Shown here: piece by piece, positions 30,956-39,674 of the stretch
Layout: the number at the start of each line of letters is the position of its first letter
Numbering within the stretch: the stretch's first letter is position 1
Assembly (NCBI GenBank): GCA_964562015.1
Contig: CAZLRH010000003.1
Span: 1 to 64,000, forward strand
Origin: CAZLRH01 sp964562015
GTDB lineage: Bacteria > Verrucomicrobiota > Verrucomicrobiia > Opitutales > JABDGR01
Direction: 5' to 3'
Length of the DNA: 64,000 nucleotides
Notes under the pieces: model-generated
What the model saw: the letters and a program-made list of their open reading frames with translations, nothing else
Databases searched by the model: none
Told to the model about the DNA's origin: nothing
Position numbers and translations under genes: made by a program

Positions 30956-32065
30956 CTATTTCGCCGTCGCGTTCCGCTGGCGAAAATATTCCTGGAAGGC
31001 GGCCAGCTTCTGGCGGGCGAGCTGTTCGTCGTGCACTTCCTCGGCGGTGTGCTGGCGCTCCAGCCGCGTCATGGCCTTGCGCATCTTGGAGAGCGCGGAG
31101 TTTTGCAACTGGCGGACGCGTTCGCGCGTAACCTTGAAATACTCGCCGACTTCCTCGAGGGTTTTCGGTGGTTCCCCGTCGAGCCCGAACCGCAGGCGCA
31201 GAATGTCCGACTCACGCGGGTCCAGCTCGGCAATCATGGCATTGATATCCTGCGAGGCGGACTTGCCGCGCAGATTCTCGAACGGCGTGGACGCGTTTTC
31301 ATCGCGCACGAGTTCGCCGAGTTCGGTGTGGTCGGCGTCGCCGACCGGGGCGTCGAGCGAAGTCGGACGCACGCTGACTTGCTTGAGGTGCGCGACCTTG
31401 TTCACCGGGATGCCAATTTCCGCCGAGATCTCGTCATTCGAAGGCTCGCGGCCCAGGCGTTCCTGCAGCATGAGGGTGGCGCGGCGCAGGCGGGAAATTT
31501 TATCGACCAAATGGACGGGCAGGCGGATGGTCTTGCTCTGGTTGGCCAGCGCGCGCTTGATGGATTGTTTTATCCACCACGCCGCATAGGTGCTGAGTTT
31601 GCCGCCCTTGTCGGGGTCGAAGCGTTCGACCGCCTTCATCAAGCCGAGGTTGCCCTCGGAAATGAGGTCGAGCAGGGGCAGGCCGAAGTAGGCGTAATCG
31701 TGGGCGATTTTGACCACGAGCCGCAGGTTCGCGCTGATCATGTGCAGGCGCGCTTCCTCATCGCCTTTCATGATGCGGCGGGCCAAGGCGACTTCCTCCT
31801 CGGGCTTGAGGAGTGCCACCCGGCCGATTTCCTGCAAATAAATCCGCAGGCTGCTGCGCTCGGTGGGCGGCAAATCGCGAAAGGCGGAATCATCGTCGTC
31901 GTCGGTAGGCGTGGGCCGCGGGCGCAGAGGTGGCGGGGAGGGCTCCAGGACGGCCGGCGAGGTGACAGACGAAACGGCAGGCGACTCGGCCACCGACGAA
32001 GCGGTCTCCTGTTCCACGACCGGGCGGCGGCGGGACACAGTGGCTTTATTGCGCGGCGCGGGCAT
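30956..32065 (-). CDS. Sigma-70 family RNA polymerase sigma factor (group 2, RpoD-like)
   Basis: 369 residues from MPAPRNKATVSRR (ATG 32065); the frame extends upstream, but that part is not convincing. Region 1.2 is SLRIYLQEIGRVALLKPEEE. Region 2 has NLRLVVKIAHDYAYFGLPLLDLISEGNLGLMKAVERFDPDKGGKLSTYAAWWIKQSIKRAL. Region 3 starts RLPVHLVDKISRLRRA, and region 4 has LRFGLDGEPPKTLEEVGEYFKVTRERVRQLQ. The long region 1.1 of the housekeeping factor is missing and is replaced by a Pro/Ser-rich tail of about 60 residues, so this is an RpoS/SigB-like alternative factor of the RpoD class. Its regulon is not visible here. Confidence 0.92.
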   Translation of the reverse strand: MPAPRNKATVSRRRPVVEQETASSVAESPAVSSVTSPAVLEPSPPPLRPRPTPTDDDDDSAFRDLPPTERSSLRIYLQEIGRVALLKPEEEVALARRIMKGDEEARLHMISANLRLVVKIAHDYAYFGLPLLDLISEGNLGLMKAVERFDPDKGGKLSTYAAWWIKQSIKRALANQSKTIRLPVHLVDKISRLRRATLMLQERLGREPSNDEISAEIGIPVNKVAHLKQVSVRPTSLDAPVGDADHTELGELVRDENASTPFENLRGKSASQDINAMIAELDPRESDILRLRFGLDGEPPKTLEEVGEYFKVTRERVRQLQNSALSKMRKAMTRLERQHTAEEVHDEQLARQKLAAFQEYFRQRNATAK

Positions 32066-32273
32066 GGGGACAAGTCGGAGCGAAGAGCGGGAGTCGAGCA
32101 AAGCGGATTGGGCGTCCGGGCAAAAGGAAAAAGCGCAGGAGTTTTTCATGGGCGCCAGCGTGAACCGCGATCACGGTCCTGGCGACGCTTCCGTGGGTAG
32201 GTGATAAACCCACTGTGAACTTCTCGGCAACCCTATCCTGACCCCGTTGGTTTCCCCGGCCCTCCCTTACGAC

Positions 32274-33776
32274 TCATCCGGGGGTGAATTGTTCCGAGCG
32301 CGCCACGGCCTTGAGCATCCCGCGCGCCTTGTTCAGCGTTTCCTGGTATTCCGTCGCGGGCACGGAGTCGGCCACCAGCCCCGCGCCACTCTGAATATAG
32401 AGGCGGCGATTTTTCAACAGCGCGGTGCGGATGACGATGCAGCAGTCGAGATTGCCGTCGAAACTGAAATACCCCAGCGCGCCGGCGTACGTGCCGCGGG
32501 CCGTTTTCTCGAATTCGGCGATGATTTGCATGGCCCGCACCTTGGGCGCGCCGGAGACCGTGCCGGCGGGAAAAGTGGCGCGCATCAAGTCGAACGCATT
32601 GCGGTCCGGCGCGAGCTGCCCCTCGACCTGCGAAACGATGTGCATCACGTGCGAATAGCGCTCGATGACGGCATATTCCTTGACCTCGACCGAGCCCGGC
32701 GTGCTCACGCGGCCAATGTCGTTGCGGGCCAGATCCACGAGCATGAGGTGTTCGGCGCGCTCCTTGGTGTCGGCGAGCAATTCCTGTTCGAGGCGCAAGT
32801 CCTCGGCGGGCGTCGCGCCGCGCGGGCGGGTGCCGGCGATGGGCCGCGTCTCGATGCGTCGGCCCGTCAGGCGCACATGGACCTCGGGCGACGCGCCAAC
32901 GACGGCGTATTCGCCCGTATCCATGATAAACATGTAAGGCGAGGGATTCACGAGGCGCAGCGCGCGGTAAAGATCGAGCGCGGGGCGGTCGTAGGGGCGT
33001 TCGAAGCGCTGCGAGAGCACGACCTGGAAAATATCGCCTGCGCGGATGTACTCCTTCGAACGTTCCACAAAACCCTCGTAGTCGGCCTGGGTGCAGTTGC
33101 CGCCAGGCACGGGCACCTGCGGCTCGGGCCCGAGCGCGAGCGGATGGAGCGGCACACCGGAGTCGTCACGAATTTCCGCGGCCAGCTCGTGCAGCGCCAT
33201 GCAGGCGGCTGAGTAGGCCGCGCGCGGATCGCCGCCGTCGGGAATGAGGGCATTGACCACAAGGCGGACCACTTGTTTGACGTGATCGAAAACCACCACC
33301 CGGTCCGCGATGATGTAATAAAGGAGCGGCAGGCCAAGTTCGTCGCGCGCCGGGTGGGGCACGGTGGGCTCGATGCGGTGAATGTATTCGTAGCCGACAA
33401 AACCCACGGCCCCGCCGGTGAACGGCGGGCGGTCCGGCGGCTCGACGGGGCGGAAGCGCGCGAGGCGCTCCTCGACGAGCTTGAGCGGGTCGGCCGGGGT
33501 CGGGATGGTGCGACGGGTGCCGACGCGATCGGTCAAAATCGTTTCTTTTTCGTAGGCCGCGATGGTTTCCAGCGGGCGGCAGCCGACGAAACTGTACCGG
33601 CCAATGTGCTCGCCGCCCTCGATGGATTCGAAGAGGAAGGCCTGGCCGCCGCGGCGCAGGCGCGCATAAACCGCCACGGGTGTGGCGAAATCGGCCACGA
33701 GGTCCGCGAACACGGGCACGAGGTTGCCTTGCGGGGCGAGGCGGAGAAATTCAGGTTCGCTGGGCGAAATGAGCAT
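32274..33776 (-). CDS. trpE: Anthranilate synthase component I
   Basis: 500 residues from MLISPSEPEFL (ATG 33776). It has the Trp-binding motif FLFESIEG (LLES type), then the chorismate-binding C-terminal domain with GDIFQVVLSQRF, NPSPYMFIMD, ASPEVHVRLTGRRIETRPIAGTRPRG, HLMLVDLARNDIGRV, and the signature TVSGAPKVRAMQIIAEFE. The protein converts chorismate to anthranilate with a glutamine amidotransferase subunit (TrpG), which is not in the window. trpD lies about 13 kb away, so the trp genes are dispersed in this genome. Confidence 0.96.
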   Translation of the reverse strand: MLISPSEPEFLRLAPQGNLVPVFADLVADFATPVAVYARLRRGGQAFLFESIEGGEHIGRYSFVGCRPLETIAAYEKETILTDRVGTRRTIPTPADPLKLVEERLARFRPVEPPDRPPFTGGAVGFVGYEYIHRIEPTVPHPARDELGLPLLYYIIADRVVVFDHVKQVVRLVVNALIPDGGDPRAAYSAACMALHELAAEIRDDSGVPLHPLALGPEPQVPVPGGNCTQADYEGFVERSKEYIRAGDIFQVVLSQRFERPYDRPALDLYRALRLVNPSPYMFIMDTGEYAVVGASPEVHVRLTGRRIETRPIAGTRPRGATPAEDLRLEQELLADTKERAEHLMLVDLARNDIGRVSTPGSVEVKEYAVIERYSHVMHIVSQVEGQLAPDRNAFDLMRATFPAGTVSGAPKVRAMQIIAEFEKTARGTYAGALGYFSFDGNLDCCIVIRTALLKNRRLYIQSGAGLVADSVPATEYQETLNKARGMLKAVARSEQFTPG

Positions 33777-34105
33777 GGGTGGAAAAGGCAAAATGCCCGT
33801 TCCGCGCGCGGGCAACAAGCGGAAAAGTCATAGGTTTCTAATGGAATCTGTGCAGCTTCAGCGATATTGATGCGCGATTCCCAATGAACCTCAATCTGTT
33901 GAGACGATGAGCCCGGATTTGATCGAGCAGGGCAGCTTAAAGTTTTATTGACAATTTAGATTAATTTGTATACTAATAATATTTATTTAAAATGACATTG
34001 ATTCCCTTGATAATTCTCCAATTTTTGCATATATCAGTAACGACAAGGCTGAATTCGCCCCCGAGGGGTGGAAATTAAACCACAAACAGAAAGAAATCAT
34101 GAGTT
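33777..34105. other. AT-rich intergenic region
   Basis: No gene is recognised. From about 33940 the sequence turns strongly A+T-rich (for example attgacaatttagattaatt), unlike the flanking 60-65% G+C genes, and this composition continues into the small gene at 34106. A gttttattgacaattta stretch at about 33943-33959 could carry a promoter for that gene. Confidence 0.45.
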
Positions 34106-34459
34106 ATGAAGGACAGTGAAATTGGTAATGAATATCGCAGGGTTGTTACCCTGCTTTTGGTCGGTGATATCGAAGAGAAAATTAATTATATTCCTGAGGT
34201 TGGCGATGAGCTAGTTATTTGGGGGCAGCGAATTAGGATTTTGCGAGTATACCGAGATGTGACGTATATCGATTCTCCATATGACGCTGTTGCTACTACG
34301 GAACTGCTTTTCTGGGGTGATTCTTATTCCTCCACCCATACCATCGCGCCCTCGGGCACGGCATCGAATAATTCGATGACCTCGGCGTCGCTCAACAGCA
34401 CGCAGCCGTGGGAATTGGGGGTGCCGAGTTTGTTGGGCTGGCTGGTGCCGTGGATGTAA
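34106..34459 (+). CDS. Small AT-rich gene running into the L,D-transpeptidase gene (probably truncated or fused)
   Basis: The first 73 or so residues (MKDSEIGNEYRRVVTLLLVG ... VGDELVIWGQRIRILRVYRD ... ELLFWGD) look like a genuine small beta-rich protein and use A+T-rich codons. After about position 34325 the frame reads antisense through the 3' end of the L,D-transpeptidase gene and becomes Ser/Thr-rich with no family character. The natural stop codon was probably lost when foreign DNA joined the resident gene. The gene may be a remnant. Confidence 0.45.
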   Translation: MKDSEIGNEYRRVVTLLLVGDIEEKINYIPEVGDELVIWGQRIRILRVYRDVTYIDSPYDAVATTELLFWGDSYSSTHTIAPSGTASNNSMTSASLNSTQPWELGVPSLLGWLVPWM

Positions 34460-34872
34460 ATGTAGCGGTCGTAAGAATCGCGGCCGGGGCCGGCGTTGTG
34501 GCCGGGTTCGAGGCCGCGCAGACGGAGGATGCGGCTGGTGATGAGATTGTTTTGCGCCTCCTGGGGCGGTGCCTCGCGCCAGGTCCACCCGGTGGGCTCG
34601 CGACTTTTAAAGACCATGCCGGCGGGGGCGTCTGCGCCGATTTTGTCCGCGACTTCATGCAGGCCGGTCGGGGTACCGAGCGAATTTTCGATGCAGGAAG
34701 GCGGGTTGCGCGACGTGGAAATCACGTACACGCGCACGAGCGCGCCGTCGCGGAAATGGTAGAGTTTTTGCTCGCCAATTTTCACGCCGAGGCAATGCTG
34801 GGTCGCTTGGCGGGAACGCGCGGCGCACGCCTGGGTCAGGTGCCCGTAAATCTCGCCGGAAATTTTCATCAT
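34324..34872 (-). CDS. L,D-transpeptidase (YkuD domain)
   Basis: 182 residues. The catalytic motif is complete: YIYIHGTSQPNKLGTPNSHGCVLLSD, with the HGT... and SHGC[IV]R-type sequence (Cys nucleophile, here SHGCV). The N-terminus (QATQHCLGVKIGEQKLYHF, VRVYVISTS, NSLGTPTGLHEVADKIG) matches the YkuD fold. No signal peptide is visible from ATG 34872 or 34869, so either the protein stays in the cytoplasm or export is non-classical. Enzymes of this family make 3-3 peptidoglycan cross-links. The start codon overlaps that of asd on the opposite strand. Confidence 0.88.
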   Translation of the reverse strand: MMKISGEIYGHLTQACAARSRQATQHCLGVKIGEQKLYHFRDGALVRVYVISTSRNPPSCIENSLGTPTGLHEVADKIGADAPAGMVFKSREPTGWTWREAPPQEAQNNLITSRILRLRGLEPGHNAGPGRDSYDRYIYIHGTSQPNKLGTPNSHGCVLLSDAEVIELFDAVPEGAMVWVEE

Positions 34873-35902
34873 GGCTGCGGAATCTTATAAAGTCGGCATC
34901 GTCGGCGCGACAGGCGCCGTCGGTCAAGAACTCATTCGCCTGTTGCACGAGCGGGGCTTCCCGGTGCGGGAACTCGTGCTGCTGGCCTCGGCGCGTTCGG
35001 CGGGCAAGTCGGTGACGTGGGGTGGCAAGAGCTGGCCGGTGCGGGAAGCGACGCCGGAAGCGTTTGCGGGGCTGGACGTCGCGGTCTTCAGCGCGGGCGG
35101 CAGCATTTCCGAGAAACTCGCGCCCGAGGCGGTCAAGCGCGGTTGCGTGGTGATTGATAACAGCTCGTTTTTCCGCATGGACCCGCAGGTGCCGCTGGTG
35201 ATTCCCGAAATCAACCCGCACGCTCTTGACGGGCACAAGGGCATCATCGCCAACCCGAATTGCTCGACGGCGATAGCGTTGATGGGGCTGTATCCGCTGC
35301 ATCGGGAGTTCGGCCTCAAAGGCTTTTTCGCGTCCACCTACCAGGCCGTTTCGGGCACCGGCGCGCAGGCCATCAAGGAACTGGAAGACCAGTCCCACGC
35401 CTGGGCCAACGGCACGAAATCCGCGCCCTCGGTGTATCCGCATCCGATTGCCTTCAACGTCCTGCCGCATGTGGACAAGTTTTTGGACACCGGCTACACC
35501 AAGGAAGAAATGAAAATGCTGCACGAAAGCCGCAAGATGATGGAGCTGCCGTCGCTGCGAGTCACCTGCACTTGTGTGCGCGTGCCGGTGTTTCGCGCGC
35601 ACAGCATCGCGATCAGCGCGGAATTCGAAAAGCCCGTGAACCTCGACCGTGCGCGCGCGGCCATCCAGCAGTTCAGCGGCGCGGAATTGCGCGATGACCC
35701 GGCGCACAATGTTTACCCGATGCCGATTGATTATTCCGGCCGGGAAAAATGCGGCGTGGGCCGCCTGCGGCGCGACTCGTTTTTCGACAATGGCCTGAGC
35801 CTGTGGGTCTCCGGCGACCAGTTGTGGAAAGGCGCGGCGCTCAATGCAATCCAGATTGCCGAGGCTTTGCACGCGCGCGGAAATTTGAAAATCGGAAAAT
35901 AA
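34871..35902 (+). CDS. asd: Aspartate-semialdehyde dehydrogenase
   Basis: 343 residues. The NADP-binding GIVGATGAVGQELIRLL motif, the active-site loop IIANPNCSTAIALMGLYPL with the catalytic Cys, and the later R.P.FRAHSIAISAEF and GVGRLRRD segments identify Asd. It reduces aspartyl phosphate to the semialdehyde for lysine, threonine, methionine and diaminopimelate. The ATG overlaps that of the L,D-transpeptidase gene on the other strand, so its promoter must lie within that gene. Cell-wall diaminopimelate supply and cross-linking enzymes being head-to-head may or may not be meaningful. Confidence 0.96.
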   Translation: MAAESYKVGIVGATGAVGQELIRLLHERGFPVRELVLLASARSAGKSVTWGGKSWPVREATPEAFAGLDVAVFSAGGSISEKLAPEAVKRGCVVIDNSSFFRMDPQVPLVIPEINPHALDGHKGIIANPNCSTAIALMGLYPLHREFGLKGFFASTYQAVSGTGAQAIKELEDQSHAWANGTKSAPSVYPHPIAFNVLPHVDKFLDTGYTKEEMKMLHESRKMMELPSLRVTCTCVRVPVFRAHSIAISAEFEKPVNLDRARAAIQQFSGAELRDDPAHNVYPMPIDYSGREKCGVGRLRRDSFFDNGLSLWVSGDQLWKGAALNAIQIAEALHARGNLKIGK

Positions 35903-35953
35903 GACGGGAATAGTTCGTGCTCCGCCAGGCTCCGTTGAATAAGCTGCACTACC

Positions 35954-36658
35954 ATGACGACGGTAAAACAATGCACACGCGCAGCCTGGGGTTGCATCCT
36001 GGCCATGCTCGCCCTCGGTTTGGGCGGCTGCGCGACCTATGACGTGCACGTCAACGGGTTCGCCGGCAATGTCACCAACCCGGGCAAGAATTACGTCGTC
36101 ATTTCGACGATCAAAGACGTCCCGGAATCCGACCTGCAATTCAAGGAAGCGGCCGATTACCTCCAGACGGCGTTGACTTCCAGGGGCTACAAACGCGTGG
36201 ATGATCCGAAAGACGCCGACCTGGGCATCCTGCTTTACTACGGCATTGGCAACCCGGAGACGAAGTTCTCGTCCTTTTCCTCCCCAATTTGGGGCCCGGG
36301 CGGCGGCACGGCGACGGTCATCAGTGGCACGGGCAAAAACCGCACGGTCACGACGGTCAATCAACCGGGCTACGCCTTTGGCGGGTATAATGACAACGTC
36401 GTCTCCTACACCGCCTACACGATGAGCATGACGGTTTCGGCGGTGGATTTTGCCGCTTATCGTGACGCCAAGGAAATGAAGGAATTCTGGAAGACGGAGA
36501 TTTATTGCACCGACCTCACGCGCGATTTGCGGAAAATCATCCCGGTGTTGATCGCGGCCGGCGCGCCGTATTTTGGCACTGACACGGGCAAGGCGGTGCG
36601 CGTGCCGTTATCCGGCGACTCCCCAGCCGTGCGGGCTGTTACAGGCGAGACGAAGTGA
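35954..36658 (+). CDS. DUF4136-like lipoprotein
   Basis: 234 residues with a lipoprotein signal: a basic start, a hydrophobic core (WGCILAMLALGLGGC) and lipobox LGGC at Cys26. The mature part has YVVISTIKDVPESDLQFKEAADYLQTALTSRGYKRVDDPKDADLGILLYYGIG, the N-terminal pattern of DUF4136 and related lipoproteins (two helices and DADL.V..). A Gly/Thr-rich loop follows. It lies 51 bases after asd on the same strand. It is probably an outer-membrane lipoprotein of unknown role. Confidence 0.75.
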   Translation: MTTVKQCTRAAWGCILAMLALGLGGCATYDVHVNGFAGNVTNPGKNYVVISTIKDVPESDLQFKEAADYLQTALTSRGYKRVDDPKDADLGILLYYGIGNPETKFSSFSSPIWGPGGGTATVISGTGKNRTVTTVNQPGYAFGGYNDNVVSYTAYTMSMTVSAVDFAAYRDAKEMKEFWKTEIYCTDLTRDLRKIIPVLIAAGAPYFGTDTGKAVRVPLSGDSPAVRAVTGETK

Positions 36659-36713
36659 GGCGAAAGCCGGCTCGCCGGCCGAAGATTCGCGGAGTAATGC
36701 CCTATTTTGAAAT

Positions 36714-36815
36714 GGCGCGCTGAGGGCAGCGCGCCCAACCTTTAAAGTCTTTCAGCGGTCGGGCTTTACTTTGCATGTGCCTTATAGAGGTAGGGCGGGC
36801 TGCCCTCAGCCCGCC
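36714..36815. repeat. Pair of REP-like hairpins in inverted orientation
   Basis: Hairpin one (36714-36735) has 8-bp arms ggcgcgct/agcgcgcc around a gagggc loop. Hairpin two (36794-36815) has arms ggcgggct/agcccgcc around a gccctc loop. Read on the opposite strand, the second is the first with two compensating changes, so the two elements form a REPIN-like inverted pair about 58 bases apart. No T-run follows either. Confidence 0.75.
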
Positions 36816-36921
36816 GCGAGGTTTCGGGTGAATTTAGGACGCTCCCATTCATTGCGCGGCATTTGACTTTTGGCATCGCCGGGTTTTGTGTCCAACTTCC
36901 GCGGCCCTTCCGCGGTCTCCT

Positions 36922-37365
36922 ATGCACCATCCTGACTTGACCCAACGTCCGCCCCGCAGCGCTCGTGTGCGCCTCGGGGGCTTTGTCATTCTTCCGCGCA
37001 TGCTCGACAAGGGCCGCGCCACCGTCGCCGGCAAGCACGGCGAATATCACTACAACTGTCCGCTGGACCAGCGTTTCCTGAATTTCGTGGGCGTGGACGC
37101 CGAGGCGCTGAAAACACAACTGGCCTCCGGCAAGAGCGACTCCGAGGTCCTGGAATGGATTTTGAAAAACGCGAAACACGCGCCCAGCGAGGGTGCCATC
37201 GAGCAATGGTCTGTCGCAGCGGAGCGCCGGGTGCCCGCCGACGTGGAATCGCGTGAGTATTTCAACAACATCCACAAGACCGCCGGCGCCCATCGCGAGG
37301 ATGTCACGACGTGGTTCGAATTGCTCGACCTCGACGACTACGTGACCTTCGGCGGCAAGGCCTGA
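36922..37365 (+). CDS. DUF5069 family protein
   Basis: 147 residues from ATG 36922 (MHHPDLTQRPPRSARVRLGG); an ATG further upstream is not supported. The sequence YHYNCPLDQRFLNFVGVDAEAL, LASGKSDSEVLEWILKNAK and the closing DVTTWFELLDLDDYVTFGGK are the hallmark blocks of DUF5069, a small family largely restricted to Verrucomicrobiota and a few related phyla. No signal or membrane segment is present. It is cytoplasmic and of unknown function. A strong terminator follows. Confidence 0.85.
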   Translation: MHHPDLTQRPPRSARVRLGGFVILPRMLDKGRATVAGKHGEYHYNCPLDQRFLNFVGVDAEALKTQLASGKSDSEVLEWILKNAKHAPSEGAIEQWSVAAERRVPADVESREYFNNIHKTAGAHREDVTTWFELLDLDDYVTFGGKA

Positions 37366-37385
37366 GGGAACACGCATTTTTGGCC

Positions 37386-37427
37386 AATTGGCGCGGACGC
37401 CTCACCGAGGGTCCGCGCCAATTTTTT
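37386..37427 (+). terminator. Rho-independent terminator between convergent genes
   Basis: A perfect 13-base-pair stem (37386-37398, aattggcgcggac, with 37411-37423) closes a 12-base loop and runs into a T-stretch (37422-37427) on the plus strand. It ends the DUF5069 transcript. The minus-strand side has no T-run, so it probably terminates in one direction only. The transketolase stop lies 3 bases after it. Confidence 0.9.
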
Positions 37428-37429
37428 GC

Positions 37430-39433
37430 CTACAGCATCGCCCGGGCCACCTCGAGCAGGTGCTCGGTGGTGATGCCGAGGGCCTGCATCACTTGGTCGC
37501 CGGGGGCGGACAGGCCGAAGCGGTCGGTGCCGATGACTTTGCCTTCGGCGCCGACGTACTTGAACCAGTGCTCGGTGATGCCGGCTTCGATGGCCACACG
37601 CTTTTTGCACCACGAGGGCAGAATGCTTTCGCGGTATTCCCACGGCATGCGCTCAAAACGTTCCATGCACGGCATCGACACGACGCGCACGCCGTTGCCG
37701 AGCTGGTTGGCGACATTCATGGCGTGCTGCAATTCCGAGCCGCTGGCCATCAGGATGAGGTTGAGGAAGCCGCCTTTTTCGTATTGCGCCACATAACCGC
37801 CGGAGAGCACGCCGCCGCGGCGCCAGTGCAGCGGCACGGACGATTGCAGTGGGATGGCTTGGCGCGAGAGACAAATGGCGGTCGGGCCGCTCGTGCGATC
37901 CAGGGCGGCCACGAAGGCGCCCGCGGTTTCCTCGGGGTCGCCCGGGCGGATGACGTCGAGGAACGGGATGCAGCGCAGCGCCGAAACCAATTCGACGGGC
38001 TGGTGCGTCGGTCCGTCTTCGCCGACGCCGATGCTGTCGTGCGTGAAGATGTAGAACACCGGCAGCTTGGCCAGCGCGGCGAGGCGGATGCTTGGGCGCA
38101 TGTAATCGGCAAACGTCAGAAACGTCGCGCCCGAGGGGCGGAAGATGCCGTGGTAGGCGATGCCGTTGCAAATCGCGCCCATCGCGTGCTCGCGAATGCC
38201 GAAGTGGAGGTTGCGGCCCGCGCGGTTGTCGAGGTCGAAGTCCCCGGCGTCCTTGATGTAGTTGAGCGTGGACCCGTGGAGGTCGGCGCTGCCGGAGATG
38301 ACGAGCGGCAGGCGTTTCGCGAGGAAGTTGAGCATGTCCGCTCCGGCTTTGCGGGTGGCCATCGGCGCGGCGTTCTCGGGGTACGCCGGGCAACTGGAGT
38401 CGAGGTCCTTCGGGACGACGTGATCCACACCGGACCGGAGCAATTCGGCCTTGGCGGGATTGGCCTTTTGCCAGGCCTCGAAGGTCGCCTGCCATTTTTG
38501 GTAATACGCCTTGAGATTCTTTTTGTGCTCGGCGAAATACTCGCGCACTTCGGGCGCGACATAGAATTTCTCGTCCGGCAGGCCGAGGTTTTTGCGGGCG
38601 GCGTCGATGAATTTGACCCCGGCTTCGCCGTGGGCCTTCTGCGTGCCGGCGACTTCGGGAATGCCCTTGCCAATGACGGTCTTGCAGATGATGAGCTGCG
38701 GCTTGCCGTCGCGGTCCTTGGCGTTCTTGGCCTTGTGATAGGCCTTGAGCAAAGCGGTCAGGTCGTTGCCGTTTTTCACGGTTTGGACGGCCCAGCCGTA
38801 GGCCTTGAAGCGCATCCCGGTGTCTTCACACTGGGTCTTGGCGGCCATGGCGTCGAGCGTGACGTCGTTCGAGTCGTAAAAGAGGATGAGGTTGTCCAGG
38901 CCTTGACGGCCGGCGAGCGCGGCGGCCTCGCTGGCGACGCCTTCCTGCATGCAACCGTCCCCGCACAAGGCGACGACATGGTGGTCAAAAATCGTGTGCT
39001 CCGGCGTGTTGAAACGCGCTTCGGCCATCTTGGCGGCCATGGCCATGCCGACGGCATTGCCCACGCCCTGGCCGAGCGGGCCGGTAGTGGCCTCGACGCC
39101 CGGCGTCTCGCCGAATTCCGGATGGCCGGGAGTTTTCGAGCCGAAGGCGCGGAAACGGCTAAGGTCGTCGATGGAAATATCAAAGCCCACGAGGTGCAGC
39201 CAGGCGTACAGGAACATGCTGCCGTGGCCGGCGGAAAGGACGAAGCGGTCGCGGTTGAGCCACTTCGGGTCGTCGGGATTCAGATGCAGGGCGTAGCCAA
39301 AGAGGATGGCCCCGATTTCAGTGGCGCCCAAGGGCAGGCCGAGGTGGCCGGATTTGCAGGCCGCGACGGCGTCCATGGCGAGGCCGCGGGCGTCGGTGCA
39401 GGCGCGGGTCAAATGTTCGTTATTGAGACTCAT
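37430..39433 (-). CDS. tkt: Transketolase
   Basis: 667 residues. The thiamine-diphosphate domain has HLGLPLGATEIG, LSAGHGSMFLYAWLHLVG, GSKTPGHPE and GDGCMQEGVASEAAALAG with the GDG...N cofactor motif. The second domain has LHFGIREHAMGAICNGIAYHG, FLTFADYMRPSIRLAALA and THDSIGVGEDGPTHQPVE (active-site His/Asp). The C-terminal domain is complete. The enzyme transfers two-carbon ketol groups in the pentose phosphate or Calvin cycles. rpiB, another pentose phosphate gene, lies 5 kb away. The gene stands alone on its strand. Confidence 0.97.
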   Translation of the reverse strand: MSLNNEHLTRACTDARGLAMDAVAACKSGHLGLPLGATEIGAILFGYALHLNPDDPKWLNRDRFVLSAGHGSMFLYAWLHLVGFDISIDDLSRFRAFGSKTPGHPEFGETPGVEATTGPLGQGVGNAVGMAMAAKMAEARFNTPEHTIFDHHVVALCGDGCMQEGVASEAAALAGRQGLDNLILFYDSNDVTLDAMAAKTQCEDTGMRFKAYGWAVQTVKNGNDLTALLKAYHKAKNAKDRDGKPQLIICKTVIGKGIPEVAGTQKAHGEAGVKFIDAARKNLGLPDEKFYVAPEVREYFAEHKKNLKAYYQKWQATFEAWQKANPAKAELLRSGVDHVVPKDLDSSCPAYPENAAPMATRKAGADMLNFLAKRLPLVISGSADLHGSTLNYIKDAGDFDLDNRAGRNLHFGIREHAMGAICNGIAYHGIFRPSGATFLTFADYMRPSIRLAALAKLPVFYIFTHDSIGVGEDGPTHQPVELVSALRCIPFLDVIRPGDPEETAGAFVAALDRTSGPTAICLSRQAIPLQSSVPLHWRRGGVLSGGYVAQYEKGGFLNLILMASGSELQHAMNVANQLGNGVRVVSMPCMERFERMPWEYRESILPSWCKKRVAIEAGITEHWFKYVGAEGKVIGTDRFGLSAPGDQVMQALGITTEHLLEVARAML

Positions 39434-39674
39434 GGTAAATAAGGGACTAGCGGATGGGCTGGGAAAAAGGCGGGAAAAGGCGGGACGTTAGCACTATCTG
39501 GGCCGTCGTGCTATCGAAAAAACACGGAAGGGAATCCAGGCCAAACCGGGGCCAGCGTGCCCCGGCCGGCCCGTGAGTCAAGGCCGCGCCGTGTGACAAT
39601 TGGGTGAAGGCGGCGCGAATTCGGGTAATGACAGGACAAAGTCTGAATGATTAATTGCCCTTCGTTGCCCGGCC

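Noticed and set aside
37388..39442. Long plus-strand open frame opposite transketolase
   Set aside because: Antisense to tkt and without any recognisable domain.
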